DNA of 29,831 bases, from NCBI GenBank assembly GCA_002697665.2, contig NZXA02000025.1, forward strand, positions 18,614-48,444, read 5' to 3'. The notes below the pieces were generated by a model that had not been told where the DNA came from, ran no database searches, and saw only the letters and a list, made by a program, of their open reading frames with translations. Origin of the DNA: a bacterium (GTDB taxonomy: Bacteria > Desulfobacterota_D > UBA1144). Positions 8,219 to 16,986 of the stretch are shown here, one piece after another. The translations under genes and the position numbers were made by a program. Position 1 is the first letter of the stretch, and each line of letters starts with the position of its first letter.

Positions 8219-9443
8219 AAGAGTTAAATGAATTCCCCCTTTCAATATATGATTTAAATTGATCAAAACTTGAAGTTCCAGGACTAAACAAAATAATGTC
8301 TTTATGTTTTGCTTGAATTAAACAATTTTTAACAGCAGATTTTAAATCTATACATATTTCACAATTAATATCATTTAGATATCTTGATATTTTGAATTTA
8401 TTTTCTCCATATAAGAATATTTTTTTTGTTTTTCTTTTCATTACTTTTTTTATGCTCATGTAGTCTAAGTTTTTGTCTTTACCACCCATAATTAAATAAA
8501 TTTTTTCGTTAAATGAATCCAAAGCTTTTGCTGTGGCTGCAGGTGAAGTTGATTTTGAATCATTATATATATGTGGTTTATTTGAAATTTTTTCTAACCT
8601 AAAAGATGGAGGGCTAAATTTATAAAGACAATCCAAAGTTTTTTTATTTGGTTCAATAAAAATTGAAAGAATTTCTAGAGAATTTACTATATTAGTAAAG
8701 TTATGGCCCCCAATAAGTTTCAGCTTGTTTTTATGAATTTTAATTTTTTTATACATTATATATTCTTTGCTCTCATTTAAGCTGCTGGTTATAAAATTAA
8801 TTTTTTTTGTTTCAAAAAATTTATTTTTTCTTTTGATATCTTTTATATTCGAAATAAAATATGAATTTCTTTTTTGGTTTGAAAAAATTTTGTATTTGGA
8901 GTCATAATATTCTTTAAGATTTTTATGATGATCAAGATGGTTTGGAGAAAGATTTGTTATTAATGAAATAAAAGGACTAAATTTATTATTTATAAATTGT
9001 AATTGAAAACTACTACATTCGACTAAATATAAATCATATTCTATTTTTCTATTCAAAGAGGATATAAGAGGTTTTCCTATATTTCCTCCTAAGAAAACTT
9101 TTTTGCCTAAATCTTTTAGCAAAGCATATGTTAACAAACAAGTTGTTGTCTTTCCATTTGTTCCAGTGATTGCAATTAATGGTTTTTCTATATAACTAGA
9201 TGCAAATTCAATTTCGCTGATAACATCAATTTTTTTACTAATAGCAAATTTTATATTTTCATTTGATTTTGAAATTCCTGGACTAATAATAATTTTTGAA
9301 GTGTTTTTAATTAATTTATCAAATCTGTTTCTTTTATCTATATTGTCATCAAAAGTAAAATATTTAATTTTATTATTTTCACAAAATTTTTTTACTGCTT
9401 TTCCAGTTTTCCCCATTCCATAAATTAATATTTTTTTATCCAT
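8199..9443 (-). CDS. murD: UDP-N-acetylmuramoylalanine--D-glutamate ligase MurD
   Basis: MurD adds D-glutamate to UDP-MurNAc-L-Ala using ATP. From ATG 9443 the protein is 414 residues, a little shorter than the usual 440-450. It shows the N-terminal nucleotide-binding motif YGMGKTG (8-14), the P-loop GTNGKTT (94-100), 'NLSPNHLDHH' in the central domain, and 'HIYNDSKSTSPAAT', the MurD-type NDSKATN equivalent. An upstream in-frame TTG at 9503 exists, but ATG 9443 begins the Rossmann fold directly and lies two bases after the mraY stop, so it is preferred. Confidence 0.96.
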   Translation of the reverse strand: MDKKILIYGMGKTGKAVKKFCENNKIKYFTFDDNIDKRNRFDKLIKNTSKIIISPGISKSNENIKFAISKKIDVISEIEFASSYIEKPLIAITGTNGKTTTCLLTYALLKDLGKKVFLGGNIGKPLISSLNRKIEYDLYLVECSSFQLQFINNKFSPFISLITNLSPNHLDHHKNLKEYYDSKYKIFSNQKRNSYFISNIKDIKRKNKFFETKKINFITSSLNESKEYIMYKKIKIHKNKLKLIGGHNFTNIVNSLEILSIFIEPNKKTLDCLYKFSPPSFRLEKISNKPHIYNDSKSTSPAATAKALDSFNEKIYLIMGGKDKNLDYMSIKKVMKRKTKKIFLYGENKFKISRYLNDINCEICIDLKSAVKNCLIQAKHKDIILFSPGTSSFDQFKSYIERGNSFNSYVRQFT

Positions 9444-9445
9444 GA

Positions 9446-10540
9446 TTATCTTATTTTGATTGTTGCAATTGCAATTAATGAAAACAAAACTCCTATTATC
9501 CAAAATCTAATTACAATTTTTGATTCAGCTATACCTTGCCTTTCAAAGTGATGATGAATAGGAGCAATTAGAAAAATTCTTTTTTTGAATAATTTAAAAG
9601 ATAAAATCTGTAAGATTACTGAAAATGCCTCTACAACAAAAACGCCTCCAATTATTATAAGAAGGAATTCCTGTTTTATTAATATTGCAATAATACCCAG
9701 AGTTCCACCAAGTGGAATTGATCCTGCATCACCCATAAATATTTGTGCAGGGTTTGAATTAAACCATAGAAATCCAAGTAGTGACCCAATTAAACATGAA
9801 ACAAAAACTGAAATTTCTCCTACATCATTTATGAAAGGAATGTATAGGTAAGATGAATATAGAAAATTTCCTGCAATATATGTCAATATAGTTAAAGTTG
9901 TAAACGAAATTATCAAATTCCCTGTAGCTAGTCCATCCAAACCATCTGTAAAATTTACTGCATTGGCAGAACCTAAAATAATTAGAACCATTAGAAAATA
10001 ATATAATATTCCTATATTAAAAATTTCCTTAGTGAAAGGTAAAATTACATATTCTATATTGAAAAGACTATCCAGGTATTGAAATGGGCCAGTATATTTT
10101 TTTATAAAGTATATAGCACTTATGGATATTAAAACTTGTATAACCAACTTGGTTTTAATATTAAAACCTTTTCCATTTTTGATTTTATAATAATCATCCA
10201 AGAAGCCTGATATAAAAAATGCTAAAAATGAAAAAATCAAAATTAATATTTTAAAGTTATCTAAATTACCAAATAGTATTATGGATAGCATAACTGTGAA
10301 TGCTATAAGAACGCCACCCATATTCGGCGTTCCCTTTTTATTTTTATGTTCATTATCAAGATATTTATTAATATTCTCTCTAGATTTGATTTTTAATAAA
10401 AATTGAATAAAGCTTTTTCCAATTGTTAAAATAAATATAAAAGAAAAAGCACCCCCCATTAATGATCGAAAAGTAATGTACTGAAATATATTTAAAAAAT
10501 TAAATAAATGTAAATAATTTTCAAATAAAAAATAAAACAT
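9446..10540 (-). CDS. mraY: Phospho-N-acetylmuramoyl-pentapeptide transferase MraY
   Basis: MraY moves phospho-MurNAc-pentapeptide onto undecaprenyl phosphate to form lipid I in the inner membrane. The 364-residue protein has about ten membrane helices and the family motifs GTPNMGG (70-76), the Asp pair in DDYYK (115-119), NAVNFTDGLDGLA (193-205), MGDAGS (269-274) and the PIHHHFE loop (327-333). All key aspartates and the triple histidine are present. ATG 10540 overlaps the murF stop by one base (TAATG), so translation is likely coupled. Confidence 0.99.
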   Translation of the reverse strand: MFYFLFENYLHLFNFLNIFQYITFRSLMGGAFSFIFILTIGKSFIQFLLKIKSRENINKYLDNEHKNKKGTPNMGGVLIAFTVMLSIILFGNLDNFKILILIFSFLAFFISGFLDDYYKIKNGKGFNIKTKLVIQVLISISAIYFIKKYTGPFQYLDSLFNIEYVILPFTKEIFNIGILYYFLMVLIILGSANAVNFTDGLDGLATGNLIISFTTLTILTYIAGNFLYSSYLYIPFINDVGEISVFVSCLIGSLLGFLWFNSNPAQIFMGDAGSIPLGGTLGIIAILIKQEFLLIIIGGVFVVEAFSVILQILSFKLFKKRIFLIAPIHHHFERQGIAESKIVIRFWIIGVLFSLIAIATIKIR

Positions 10541-11898
10541 TATGCACCAATATGTTCCAAAATATTTTCCATCTTGGATCCTCTAGATCCCTTAACAAGA
10601 ATTACAGTGTCACTTATCTTTTTTAAATTTATGTAGTTTGCAATTTCAGCATGACTATTAATTTTTTCCAATTCGATTTTTCCAGATATTCCTCTTTTAT
10701 AATTATCATAATTATTACCGTAGATGAATACTCTATCAAAACCATTTTTTACAAGATTGTTTCCTAATTTTTCATGTTCATCTTTTTCTATTTCACCCAA
10801 CTCAAGCATATCACCCAAGACTGCGATCTTAGTTTTTGAAGGAAATATTTTATTAGTCATCTCAAGAGCATTTAACATTGAATTTGGATTAGCATTATAA
10901 GTATCATTAATGACAATATTATTATTGTTATATTCTAAAATCTTAAATCTATTTTTAATTCCAGAGAACCTTTCTAAGCCAACCTTAATATTTTCTAAGT
11001 CTATATTTAATATTGATGCAATGGATGCTGCACATAAAGAATTATAAATATTACTTATACCAATTGCTTTCAAATTAATATTAATTTTTTTATCTTGATT
11101 AATTATTTTAAAACTACGGAAATCATTACTAATGTCTATTGCTCTAAGATCACTATTATGATTTATTGAAAAAGATATTTTGTTAAAATTAAAATCCATA
11201 TATTTCTTTTTTAAAAAAGGATCATCTAAATTAAAAATAAAAGTTGATTTTTTAGAAAAATTTTTTGTAATATTAAATTTTTCACTAAAAATCTGATCCT
11301 TATTTTTTAATTTCAGAGTGTGTCCCTTACCAATATTTGTTATGGTGGCAATATCCGGGTTTGCAATATTTGCCAATTTTTCTATGTCTCCAAAATTATT
11401 TGTACCCATTTCAAGTATTAAAACTTCAGTTGATTCATCCATATTTAAAATTGTAATCGGCAAACCCAAGTTATTGTTAAAGTTTCCTTCGGTACAGTGG
11501 GTTTTGTATTTAGTGCTTACAATAGAATTTGCAAACTCTTTCGTTGAGGTTTTTCCATTTGTTCCAGTGATTCCAATAACAACAATTTTTTTTTCTAAAG
11601 AAAGAATATATTTTGCAAAGTCCTCTAAAAATTTTTCACTATTTTTTATACTGATAAGTTTATTACCACCAGTTACTTCTCCAATACATATTGAAGCACC
11701 TTTCTGTATGCATTCATTTATATATTCATTTCCATTATAATTCTCACCCTTTAATGCAATAAATAAATCATTTTTTGCTAATTTTCTCGAATCCGTTGTT
11801 AATTCTCTTATGTCTTCAAAATTACAGTCGTCGGATATTTTTATTGTATCCCTATAATTTTGAATAAAATTTTTTAAATATTTTTTAAATACTTTCAT
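10540..11898 (-). CDS. murF: UDP-MurNAc-tripeptide--D-Ala-D-Ala ligase MurF
   Basis: MurF adds the D-Ala-D-Ala dipeptide, completing UDP-MurNAc-pentapeptide. The 452-residue protein has 'TTDSRKLAKNDLFIALKG' at 34-51 (the N-terminal uridine-binding domain), the P-loop GTNGKTS (112-118), 'LEMGTNNFGDI', the MurF-specific NDTYNANPNSM, and VKGSRGSKME near the C-terminus. Length and domain order are normal. ATG 11898 lies inside the end of murE (14-base overlap). The D-Ala-D-Ala ligase that makes its substrate is not in this window. Confidence 0.98.
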   Translation of the reverse strand: MKVFKKYLKNFIQNYRDTIKISDDCNFEDIRELTTDSRKLAKNDLFIALKGENYNGNEYINECIQKGASICIGEVTGGNKLISIKNSEKFLEDFAKYILSLEKKIVVIGITGTNGKTSTKEFANSIVSTKYKTHCTEGNFNNNLGLPITILNMDESTEVLILEMGTNNFGDIEKLANIANPDIATITNIGKGHTLKLKNKDQIFSEKFNITKNFSKKSTFIFNLDDPFLKKKYMDFNFNKISFSINHNSDLRAIDISNDFRSFKIINQDKKININLKAIGISNIYNSLCAASIASILNIDLENIKVGLERFSGIKNRFKILEYNNNNIVINDTYNANPNSMLNALEMTNKIFPSKTKIAVLGDMLELGEIEKDEHEKLGNNLVKNGFDRVFIYGNNYDNYKRGISGKIELEKINSHAEIANYINLKKISDTVILVKGSRGSKMENILEHIGA

Positions 11899-13343
11899 TT
11901 TCTATAAAATTTTTTACAACATTATGATCTGAAAAAGAAATTTTCTCCCCATTAATCTCTTGATAATCCTCATGCCCTTTGCCTGCTATCAAAATTACTG
12001 ATTTATTATTCAATTTTTTTAAACCAGATATTATGGCTTTTTCACGGTTAATTATTGTGACTACCTTGTTTCTTGATTTAATACCCCTCTTTATATCCCT
12101 AATAATTTTTATTGGTGTTTCATACCTTGGATTATCATTGGTTAAAATTATAAAATCAGAATACCTTTCAGCTATTGTACCCATCTTGCTACGCTTGCTA
12201 ATGTCTCTATTTCCACCACATCCAAACACTAATATAATTGTATGATTTGCATATTCACTTCGTATGGCTTTCAAGCTTTTTTCTAATGCATCGGGCGTAT
12301 GTGCATAATCAATGAATACTTTTAATTTGTTTAGCGTAATTGGTTCAAGTCTTCCAGCTGCCCCTTTAAATTTTTTTATTTTTTCAAAAGTTTCCGAATA
12401 TGGTTTTTTCCAAATCATGGAATAAGCAAAGCATGCTAAAATATTTTGAAAATTATACGCTCCAAACATTTTTGTCTTTAACAAAAATATATTTTTGTTG
12501 TTTTTGATTAATAACTCATTATATATATTTTTTTTAATTATCTCTTTTAAAAAAAAAATCTGCAGATGAGTCTTTTATGGAGTAAGAAAAATATTTAATA
12601 CCTTTTATTTTATTTTTAAGAATTCTTTTTCCATACTTATCATCAATATTTACTATGGCATATTTTTTCTTTTTTATACTTTCCTTTAAATAGAAATTAA
12701 ATAATAACTGTTTGGATAGAAAATAATTATTCATTGTTTTATGATAATCTAAATGATCTTGGGTTATATTTGTAAATATTGCAGTATCAAAATGAATTGA
12801 AGAAACCCTTTTTTGCTCTAAGGCGTGAGATGATACTTCCAAAAAAATCTCTTTTATTTTTGATTTACACATTTTATTTATTAATTTGTTTAGTTCTGAT
12901 GTGTCGGGTGTCGTTAGAACAGATTTAATTTTATGATAACCATAAGAATTTTCAATTGTTCCTATTAAGCCAGAATATTTTGCACCCCATATGTATCTCA
13001 GCATCGTAGCTATTGAAGTTTTACCATTAGTTCCAGTAATACCACAAATTTTAACCTTTGTTGATGGATAATCATTTACTCTACTACATTCTTCAGAATA
13101 AAATTTTCTTATGTCACCACTAAAGATTTTTATAATCTCATTATTTTTAATTTTATTTAATTCTTTTTTGTTATTACTTATTATAATTTTTGCGCCTTGT
13201 TTAATTGCTTCACTTATATATTTATTTCCATCAGTATTTGACCCTTTAATTGCAAAAAAAGCTGAATTCTTTTTAATATTTTTTGTGGAATTGGTTATGT
13301 TAGATATTTTTTTTAATTTTAGGTAAGACTCAGTTTTAAACAT
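11885..13343 (-). CDS. murE: UDP-MurNAc-L-Ala-D-Glu--meso-DAP ligase MurE, interrupted by a one-base frameshift
   Basis: MurE adds meso-diaminopimelate to UDP-MurNAc-dipeptide. The gene is in two frames. The 5' part (13343 to 12534, 269 codons) has the N-terminal domain and P-loop GTNGKTS (104-110), plus 'EVSSHALEQKRV' and 'NITQDHLDYH'. The 3' part (to 11885) has the C-terminal domain with 'GAAGRLEP', 'DYAHTPDALE' and DNPRYE, the meso-DAP signature. Reading nine instead of ten T's in the run at 12549-12558 joins them into a 485-residue protein with no stop, a normal MurE length, and DNPR falls near residue 403. The break lies inside the central ATPase domain, so two separate working polypeptides are unlikely. 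It could be a sequencing or assembly error, a real mutation, or a site of RNA polymerase slippage. ATG 13343 follows ftsI by one base. Confidence 0.93.
12549..12558 (-). other. Homopolymer T10 (A10 on the plus strand) at the murE frame break
   Basis: Ten consecutive T's on the coding strand, followed by AAAA, span codons 263-266 of murE. With ten T's the frame ends at a TAA (12534-12536) eight codons after the run begins. With nine (or twelve) the frame runs through to the MurE C-terminus. With eleven the frame stops at once (TTT TAA). Only loss of one base or gain of two therefore restores the protein. Other runs of nine lie in frame in murJ, recJ and rsmH. Confidence 0.85.
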
Positions 13344-13344
13344 C

Positions 13345-15234
13345 CTAAATTCCAGGTTCGAGAAAAATATTAATTTCCTCTAAGTATGAAATTTCTTCTC
13401 CAGGAGCTGGCTCTTGTCTTTTAACAAAACCATTTCCATATATTTTAATTTTAATTTTGTTTTCTTTTGCTAATTTGATAGCTTCCTTTTTTGCTTTTCC
13501 AATAAACGACGGAGTATCTCTACTTTCCGAAACCTTTGATGAAGGCTCCTCATCAATCATAATTTTTTCAATAGTTCTTTTAAAAGTTGGAGCAGCCCAT
13601 CTACCACCATATGCATTAGGACCCTTTGGATAGTCTATTGTTATCACTGTAACCAACTTGGGTTGCTCAGTAGGTGCAAAGCCTATAAATGAAACCATAA
13701 ATCTTTCATTATGATATTTACCGCCTTCAGCGAATTGTGCAGTACCTGTTTTACCCGATACGTTAAGGCCTTTTATATTTGCTCTAAAAGCAGAGCCTGT
13801 TTGAACAACTTCTTTTAACATGTCTCTTATTATTTTGGTTGTTTGATATTTTAGTACTCTTTTTTCTTTTTTAGGCTTAAATGAATAAATTATTTCCCCA
13901 TCAGCTTTTTCAATTTTTTTTATAATATGCGGTTCAATAAAAATTCCACCATTTGCAATAATAGACAATGCTCGTGCTAATTGTAATGAGGATACTGATA
14001 ATCCTTGGCCAAAACTAATATTTGCCAATTTAATTTTACTCCATTTATCAGGCGTAGTTAACATTCCTATTCCCTCTCCAGGTAATCCAATATTAGTTTT
14101 TTTGCCAAATCCAAAAGATTTAAGATATTCATAATACTTTTTTCCTGTTAATTTTTCTATAATTTTCGATGCTCCTATATTGCTAGAGAATCTTAGAATA
14201 TCTTCTGGGTCAAGCTTACCTTTTGGATTTACATCTCTTATTGTATGGCCTCCAATCTTTCTTTTGCCATTCTCACAGTCAATAATAGTTGTTTCATTTA
14301 TATTGTTATTATCTATAGCAGATGCAACCAGGAAGCTTTTCATAATGGATCCAGGTTCAAACAAATTCCATATAGGTAAGTTTTTCTTGGATAGCTCATT
14401 ATATTTTGTAAAATTATTAGGATTAAAAAAAGGATATGATGCCATTGCATAAATTTCTCCGGTATTTGGATTCATTATGACACCATAGCCCCTTAAGGAT
14501 TCTGAGTCTTTAACTGTTTTTTCTAATTCCTCTTCCAATATAAACTGGTATTTACTATTTATTGTTAATGTTAAATTGGATCCAGAATTATTTGAAGAAT
14601 TATTGATTGAATTTCCTGCAATAACTTTTCCATTTCCATCTTTGTAAATATTTATAGTTTTTTTCTTACCGGATAACAATTTATTATATTCATACTCTAT
14701 CCCCTCCATTCCCTGTTGATCAATATTTGTATGTCCTAATAATTGCCCAGCTAGATGATCTGATGGATATATTCTTTTTGACTCCATTTGAATTCCGACA
14801 AATTTGAGATTTAATTTTTGAATTTTTTTGCCAACTTTTGGATTTACTAATCTTTTAATCCATACAAAATATTTTTTTGAGTTTAATTTTTTTCTTACAT
14901 AATTATATTCTAAACCAAGTTCTTTAGATAAAATCTTAGCATATTCATCTTTATCTTTTATGGCTCTCGGATTTATAAATATAGATGGATATTTCACACT
15001 TGTCGCAAGAATTTCTCCGTTCGTATCATAAATATTTCCTCTTTCACCGGACAATACAAAAGGATTACTTTTACCTGCAGAAAATTTTAAGGGTGCTTCA
15101 TTATCTATTATGCCAAGATAGAAAATCTTGCCAATTATTATTAAAAATATAATTATGAACAAAGAGTTAATTATCCTAACTCTTTTTATAAAGTTGATAT
15201 CATCCTTTTTTAATGAATTAATTAACTTACTCAT
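13345..15234 (-). CDS. ftsI: Septal peptidoglycan transpeptidase FtsI (class B PBP) with a C-terminal PASTA domain
   Basis: FtsI crosslinks new septal peptidoglycan and works with FtsW. The 629-residue protein has a membrane anchor at about 21-41, the PBP dimerisation region with 'RGNIYDTNGEILATS' (65-79), and a transpeptidase domain with SIMK (Ser296 nucleophile), SSN (350-352) and KTG (495-497). After a short linker there is a single PASTA domain (about 574-629, starting TPSFIGKAKKEAIKLAKE). The PASTA tail makes it longer than the enteric protein (about 590) and resembles SpoVD/delta-proteobacterial forms. ATG 15234 overlaps ftsL by eight bases. The M in SIMK replaces the usual T-F but keeps the catalytic Ser-x-x-Lys spacing. 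Confidence 0.96.
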   Translation of the reverse strand: MSKLINSLKKDDINFIKRVRIINSLFIIIFLIIIGKIFYLGIIDNEAPLKFSAGKSNPFVLSGERGNIYDTNGEILATSVKYPSIFINPRAIKDKDEYAKILSKELGLEYNYVRKKLNSKKYFVWIKRLVNPKVGKKIQKLNLKFVGIQMESKRIYPSDHLAGQLLGHTNIDQQGMEGIEYEYNKLLSGKKKTINIYKDGNGKVIAGNSINNSSNNSGSNLTLTINSKYQFILEEELEKTVKDSESLRGYGVIMNPNTGEIYAMASYPFFNPNNFTKYNELSKKNLPIWNLFEPGSIMKSFLVASAIDNNNINETTIIDCENGKRKIGGHTIRDVNPKGKLDPEDILRFSSNIGASKIIEKLTGKKYYEYLKSFGFGKKTNIGLPGEGIGMLTTPDKWSKIKLANISFGQGLSVSSLQLARALSIIANGGIFIEPHIIKKIEKADGEIIYSFKPKKEKRVLKYQTTKIIRDMLKEVVQTGSAFRANIKGLNVSGKTGTAQFAEGGKYHNERFMVSFIGFAPTEQPKLVTVITIDYPKGPNAYGGRWAAPTFKRTIEKIMIDEEPSSKVSESRDTPSFIGKAKKEAIKLAKENKIKIKIYGNGFVKRQEPAPGEEISYLEEINIFLEPGI

Positions 15235-15550
15235 AAATTAATATTTTAATATCCTCTTTTTTTGGAAATTTCATATTATTTTTTAACGCTTCTTTTTTTA
15301 GTCTAGAATTCGATTTAAGTTTTGATATTTCTGAATGTAATATTTTATTTTCCAATTTAATTTCTTTTGATATTTCATTATTGACTGCCAGTTCATATCC
15401 AATTTTTGTGATATAGGCTCTTGTTGAAATAATTAATAGGAGCAAGGCCACTATCACAAAAAAATAAGATGATTTACTAAAGATAGATTTTATTATTTGA
15501 TAAATTTTGGATTTATTTTTTATCAATACAATATTATTTACATCAATCAT
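15227..15550 (-). CDS. ftsL: Cell division protein FtsL-like, small bitopic coiled-coil protein
   Basis: FtsL forms a complex with FtsB and FtsQ and activates FtsW-FtsI. The 107-residue product has a basic cytoplasmic start, one membrane segment at about 27-45 (SYFFVIVALLLLIISTRAY) and a periplasmic heptad-like helix rich in Leu, Glu and Lys (about 55-90), the classic FtsL layout. The family has little sequence conservation, so the call rests on topology, size and its place between rsmH and ftsI. Start ATG overlaps the rsmH stop in an ATGA arrangement, so it is translationally coupled. Confidence 0.85.
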   Translation of the reverse strand: MIDVNNIVLIKNKSKIYQIIKSIFSKSSYFFVIVALLLLIISTRAYITKIGYELAVNNEISKEIKLENKILHSEISKLKSNSRLKKEALKNNMKFPKKEDIKILIYE

Positions 15551-16461
15551 ATAATTGCGCCTACCCTAAGTTTTGCACTTCTAGAGTTTGGATTAACTAA
15601 TATTTCCTTTTGACTTGGCCTAATGGGTTTTTTCGTCAAAATTTTTAACGTAGATTTTTTTTTGCAATCACAGATTAGCTTTGTGGTTTCACATACACAA
15701 TTTTTCTCACAATGTTTCATAAAGTTTTTAACAATTCTGTCTTCCAATGAATGAAAAGAAATTATTATTAATTTTCCCCCGGAATTAAGAATTTCAATTG
15801 ATTTATTTAAAAATTCTTTTAAGCATTCCAGTTCATTGTTTACCTCAATTCTTAAGGCCATAAAAGTTCTCGTTGAGGAATTTAGTCTGCCACCACCAGG
15901 TGATGAAGCACTTACCAAGTCAGAAAGTTCTTTGCATGAGAATATATCTTTTCTTTCCCTGTACCTACATATCTGATTTGCAATTTTATAATGATTTTTT
16001 TCTTCACCATAATCTCTTAAAATTTCTGATAACCTGTTCACTGAGTATGAGTTAACTACTTGATATGCATCTAAAACCTGTGATCTATCCATTCTCATGT
16101 CTAGTCTATTTTGGCTATTAAAACTGAATCCTCGATCCATATTCATTATTTGATAAGTAGATACGCCAAGATCAGCAATTATATAATCAACCTTTTCATG
16201 TATATGAGAATTAACATTTTTAAAATTATCATTAATGAATTTTATTTTTTCAGAGTATTTTTCTAACCTTTCTTTGGCTATTAAAATGCTATTTTTGTCT
16301 TGGTCAATACAATATACATTAGATACAGATTTTTTATTATTTAATATAGATAGTGTATGACCGCCCAAACCTAAAGTAGCATCTAAAACTATAGATGGTT
16401 TTGTGTCATCAACATATGATAAAACTTCTTCCTCGAGAACTGAAAAATGATTATATTTCAT
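15547..16461 (-). CDS. rsmH: 16S rRNA (cytosine(1402)-N4)-methyltransferase RsmH (MraW)
   Basis: RsmH methylates N4 of C1402 in 16S rRNA with S-adenosylmethionine, tuning the ribosomal P site. From ATG 16461 the protein is 304 residues. It has 'HFSVLEEEVLSYV' at the start, the SAM-binding 'DATLGLGGHT' (about 26-35), 'DYIIADLGVST', 'DMRMD', 'SSRTFMALRIEVNNEL'-like core and 'ISFHSLEDRIVKNF', all typical. An upstream in-frame TTG at 16542 would overlap mraZ by 92 bases and add a basic extension the family lacks. ATG 16461 has TAGGGA eight bases upstream and overlaps the mraZ stop by 11 bases, so it is preferred. Confidence 0.97.
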   Translation of the reverse strand: MKYNHFSVLEEEVLSYVDDTKPSIVLDATLGLGGHTLSILNNKKSVSNVYCIDQDKNSILIAKERLEKYSEKIKFINDNFKNVNSHIHEKVDYIIADLGVSTYQIMNMDRGFSFNSQNRLDMRMDRSQVLDAYQVVNSYSVNRLSEILRDYGEEKNHYKIANQICRYRERKDIFSCKELSDLVSASSPGGGRLNSSTRTFMALRIEVNNELECLKEFLNKSIEILNSGGKLIIISFHSLEDRIVKNFMKHCEKNCVCETTKLICDCKKKSTLKILTKKPIRPSQKEILVNPNSRSAKLRVGAII

Positions 16462-16888
16462 CAATATGATCCCTACTTTTTTGAAATTTTTTAAAACCCA
16501 ATTCTTTATTTTTTTGCCATGACTTTTGATCCCATATTTCAAATCTTGTTAAAATACCCACAAAAACAACACTTTTTTTAAAATTTAAATTTTTTCTAAA
16601 CACTGGAGATATGTTAATTCTACCCTCGCTGTCTAACTGGCATTCGCTAGCATTTCCTATTAAATACCTTTCAAAATCAACAGTTTCTTTTTTAAAGGAG
16701 GGAAGGTCTATCATTTTAGCTTCTAATTTTTCCCATTCAACTATTGGATAGGCTAAAAGACAATTTTCGAACATCGAAATAATAATTGTAGTAGAGGAAT
16801 ATTTTGTATTTAATAGTTCTCTAAATTTTGCTGGGATACTAACTCTCCCGTTATCTGATATTGAGTGAACATATTGCCCTCTAAACAT
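16451..16888 (-). CDS. mraZ: Transcriptional regulator MraZ
   Basis: MraZ is a ring-shaped DNA-binding protein of the AbrB/SpoVT fold that regulates the dcw operon, usually by repression, through direct repeats in front of its own gene. The 145-residue protein has the duplicated SpoVT-AbrB units: 'DNGRVSIPAKFRELL' (about 12-26) and 'SEGRINISPVFRKNL' (about 92-106), the D/S-x-x-G-R-hydrophobic-x-I-P signature in each copy, and length typical of the family. ATG 16888 has AGGAG (16895-16899) at good spacing. It is the first gene of the cluster, and three 10-bp-phased repeats that fit a MraZ operator lie just upstream. Confidence 0.97.
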   Translation of the reverse strand: MFRGQYVHSISDNGRVSIPAKFRELLNTKYSSTTIIISMFENCLLAYPIVEWEKLEAKMIDLPSFKKETVDFERYLIGNASECQLDSEGRINISPVFRKNLNFKKSVVFVGILTRFEIWDQKSWQKNKELGFKKFQKSRDHIDEI

Positions 16889-16897
16889 TATTGACTC

Positions 16898-16927
16898 CTA
16901 ATATGCCAAAATATGACAAAATCTGCC
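16898..16927 (-). promoter_or_regulatory. Three tandem 10-bp repeats, likely MraZ operator
   Basis: On the minus strand three head-to-tail decamers read GGCAGATTTT (16927-16918), GTCATATTTT (16917-16908) and GGCATATTAG (16907-16898). They lie between the predicted transcription start and the mraZ start codon. MraZ in E. coli and Mycoplasma is known to bind short direct repeats with 10-bp phasing, one per subunit pair. Here the phasing matches while the core (GKCAKA) differs from the E. coli TGGG core. The third repeat runs into the Shine-Dalgarno, so bound MraZ would also cover the ribosome site at DNA level. Binding is inference. Confidence 0.65.
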
Positions 16928-16935
16928 TTAGAACA

Positions 16936-16964
16936 ATTTTAAGAAAATTATTTAATAAAGTCAA
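16936..16964 (-). promoter_or_regulatory. Sigma70-type promoter of the dcw operon
   Basis: Minus strand: -35 TTGACT (16964-16959, five of six to TTGACA), a 17-base spacer, and -10 TAAAAT (16941-16936, five of six to TATAAT). The expected start is near 16929, about 40 bases before the mraZ ATG and immediately in front of the three decamer repeats. It is well placed to drive the whole mraZ-to-ftsZ cluster, whose genes are otherwise nearly contiguous. Confidence 0.75.
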
Positions 16965-16986
16965 TAAGATAAGATAGTATTTTATA

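Noticed and set aside
8219..8266. Upstream TTG start of ftsW at 8266
   Set aside because: It would add 16 atypical residues and a 68-base overlap with murD; ATG 8218 gives the usual FtsW start.
11885..12484. Second half of murE as an independent gene starting at TTG 12484
   Set aside because: There is no Shine-Dalgarno, the split falls inside the central ATPase domain, and a one-base change joins it to the first half with a normal total length.
16462..16542. Upstream TTG start of rsmH at 16542
   Set aside because: It lies deep inside mraZ, whereas ATG 16461 has a TAGGGA ribosome site and matches the family N-terminus.
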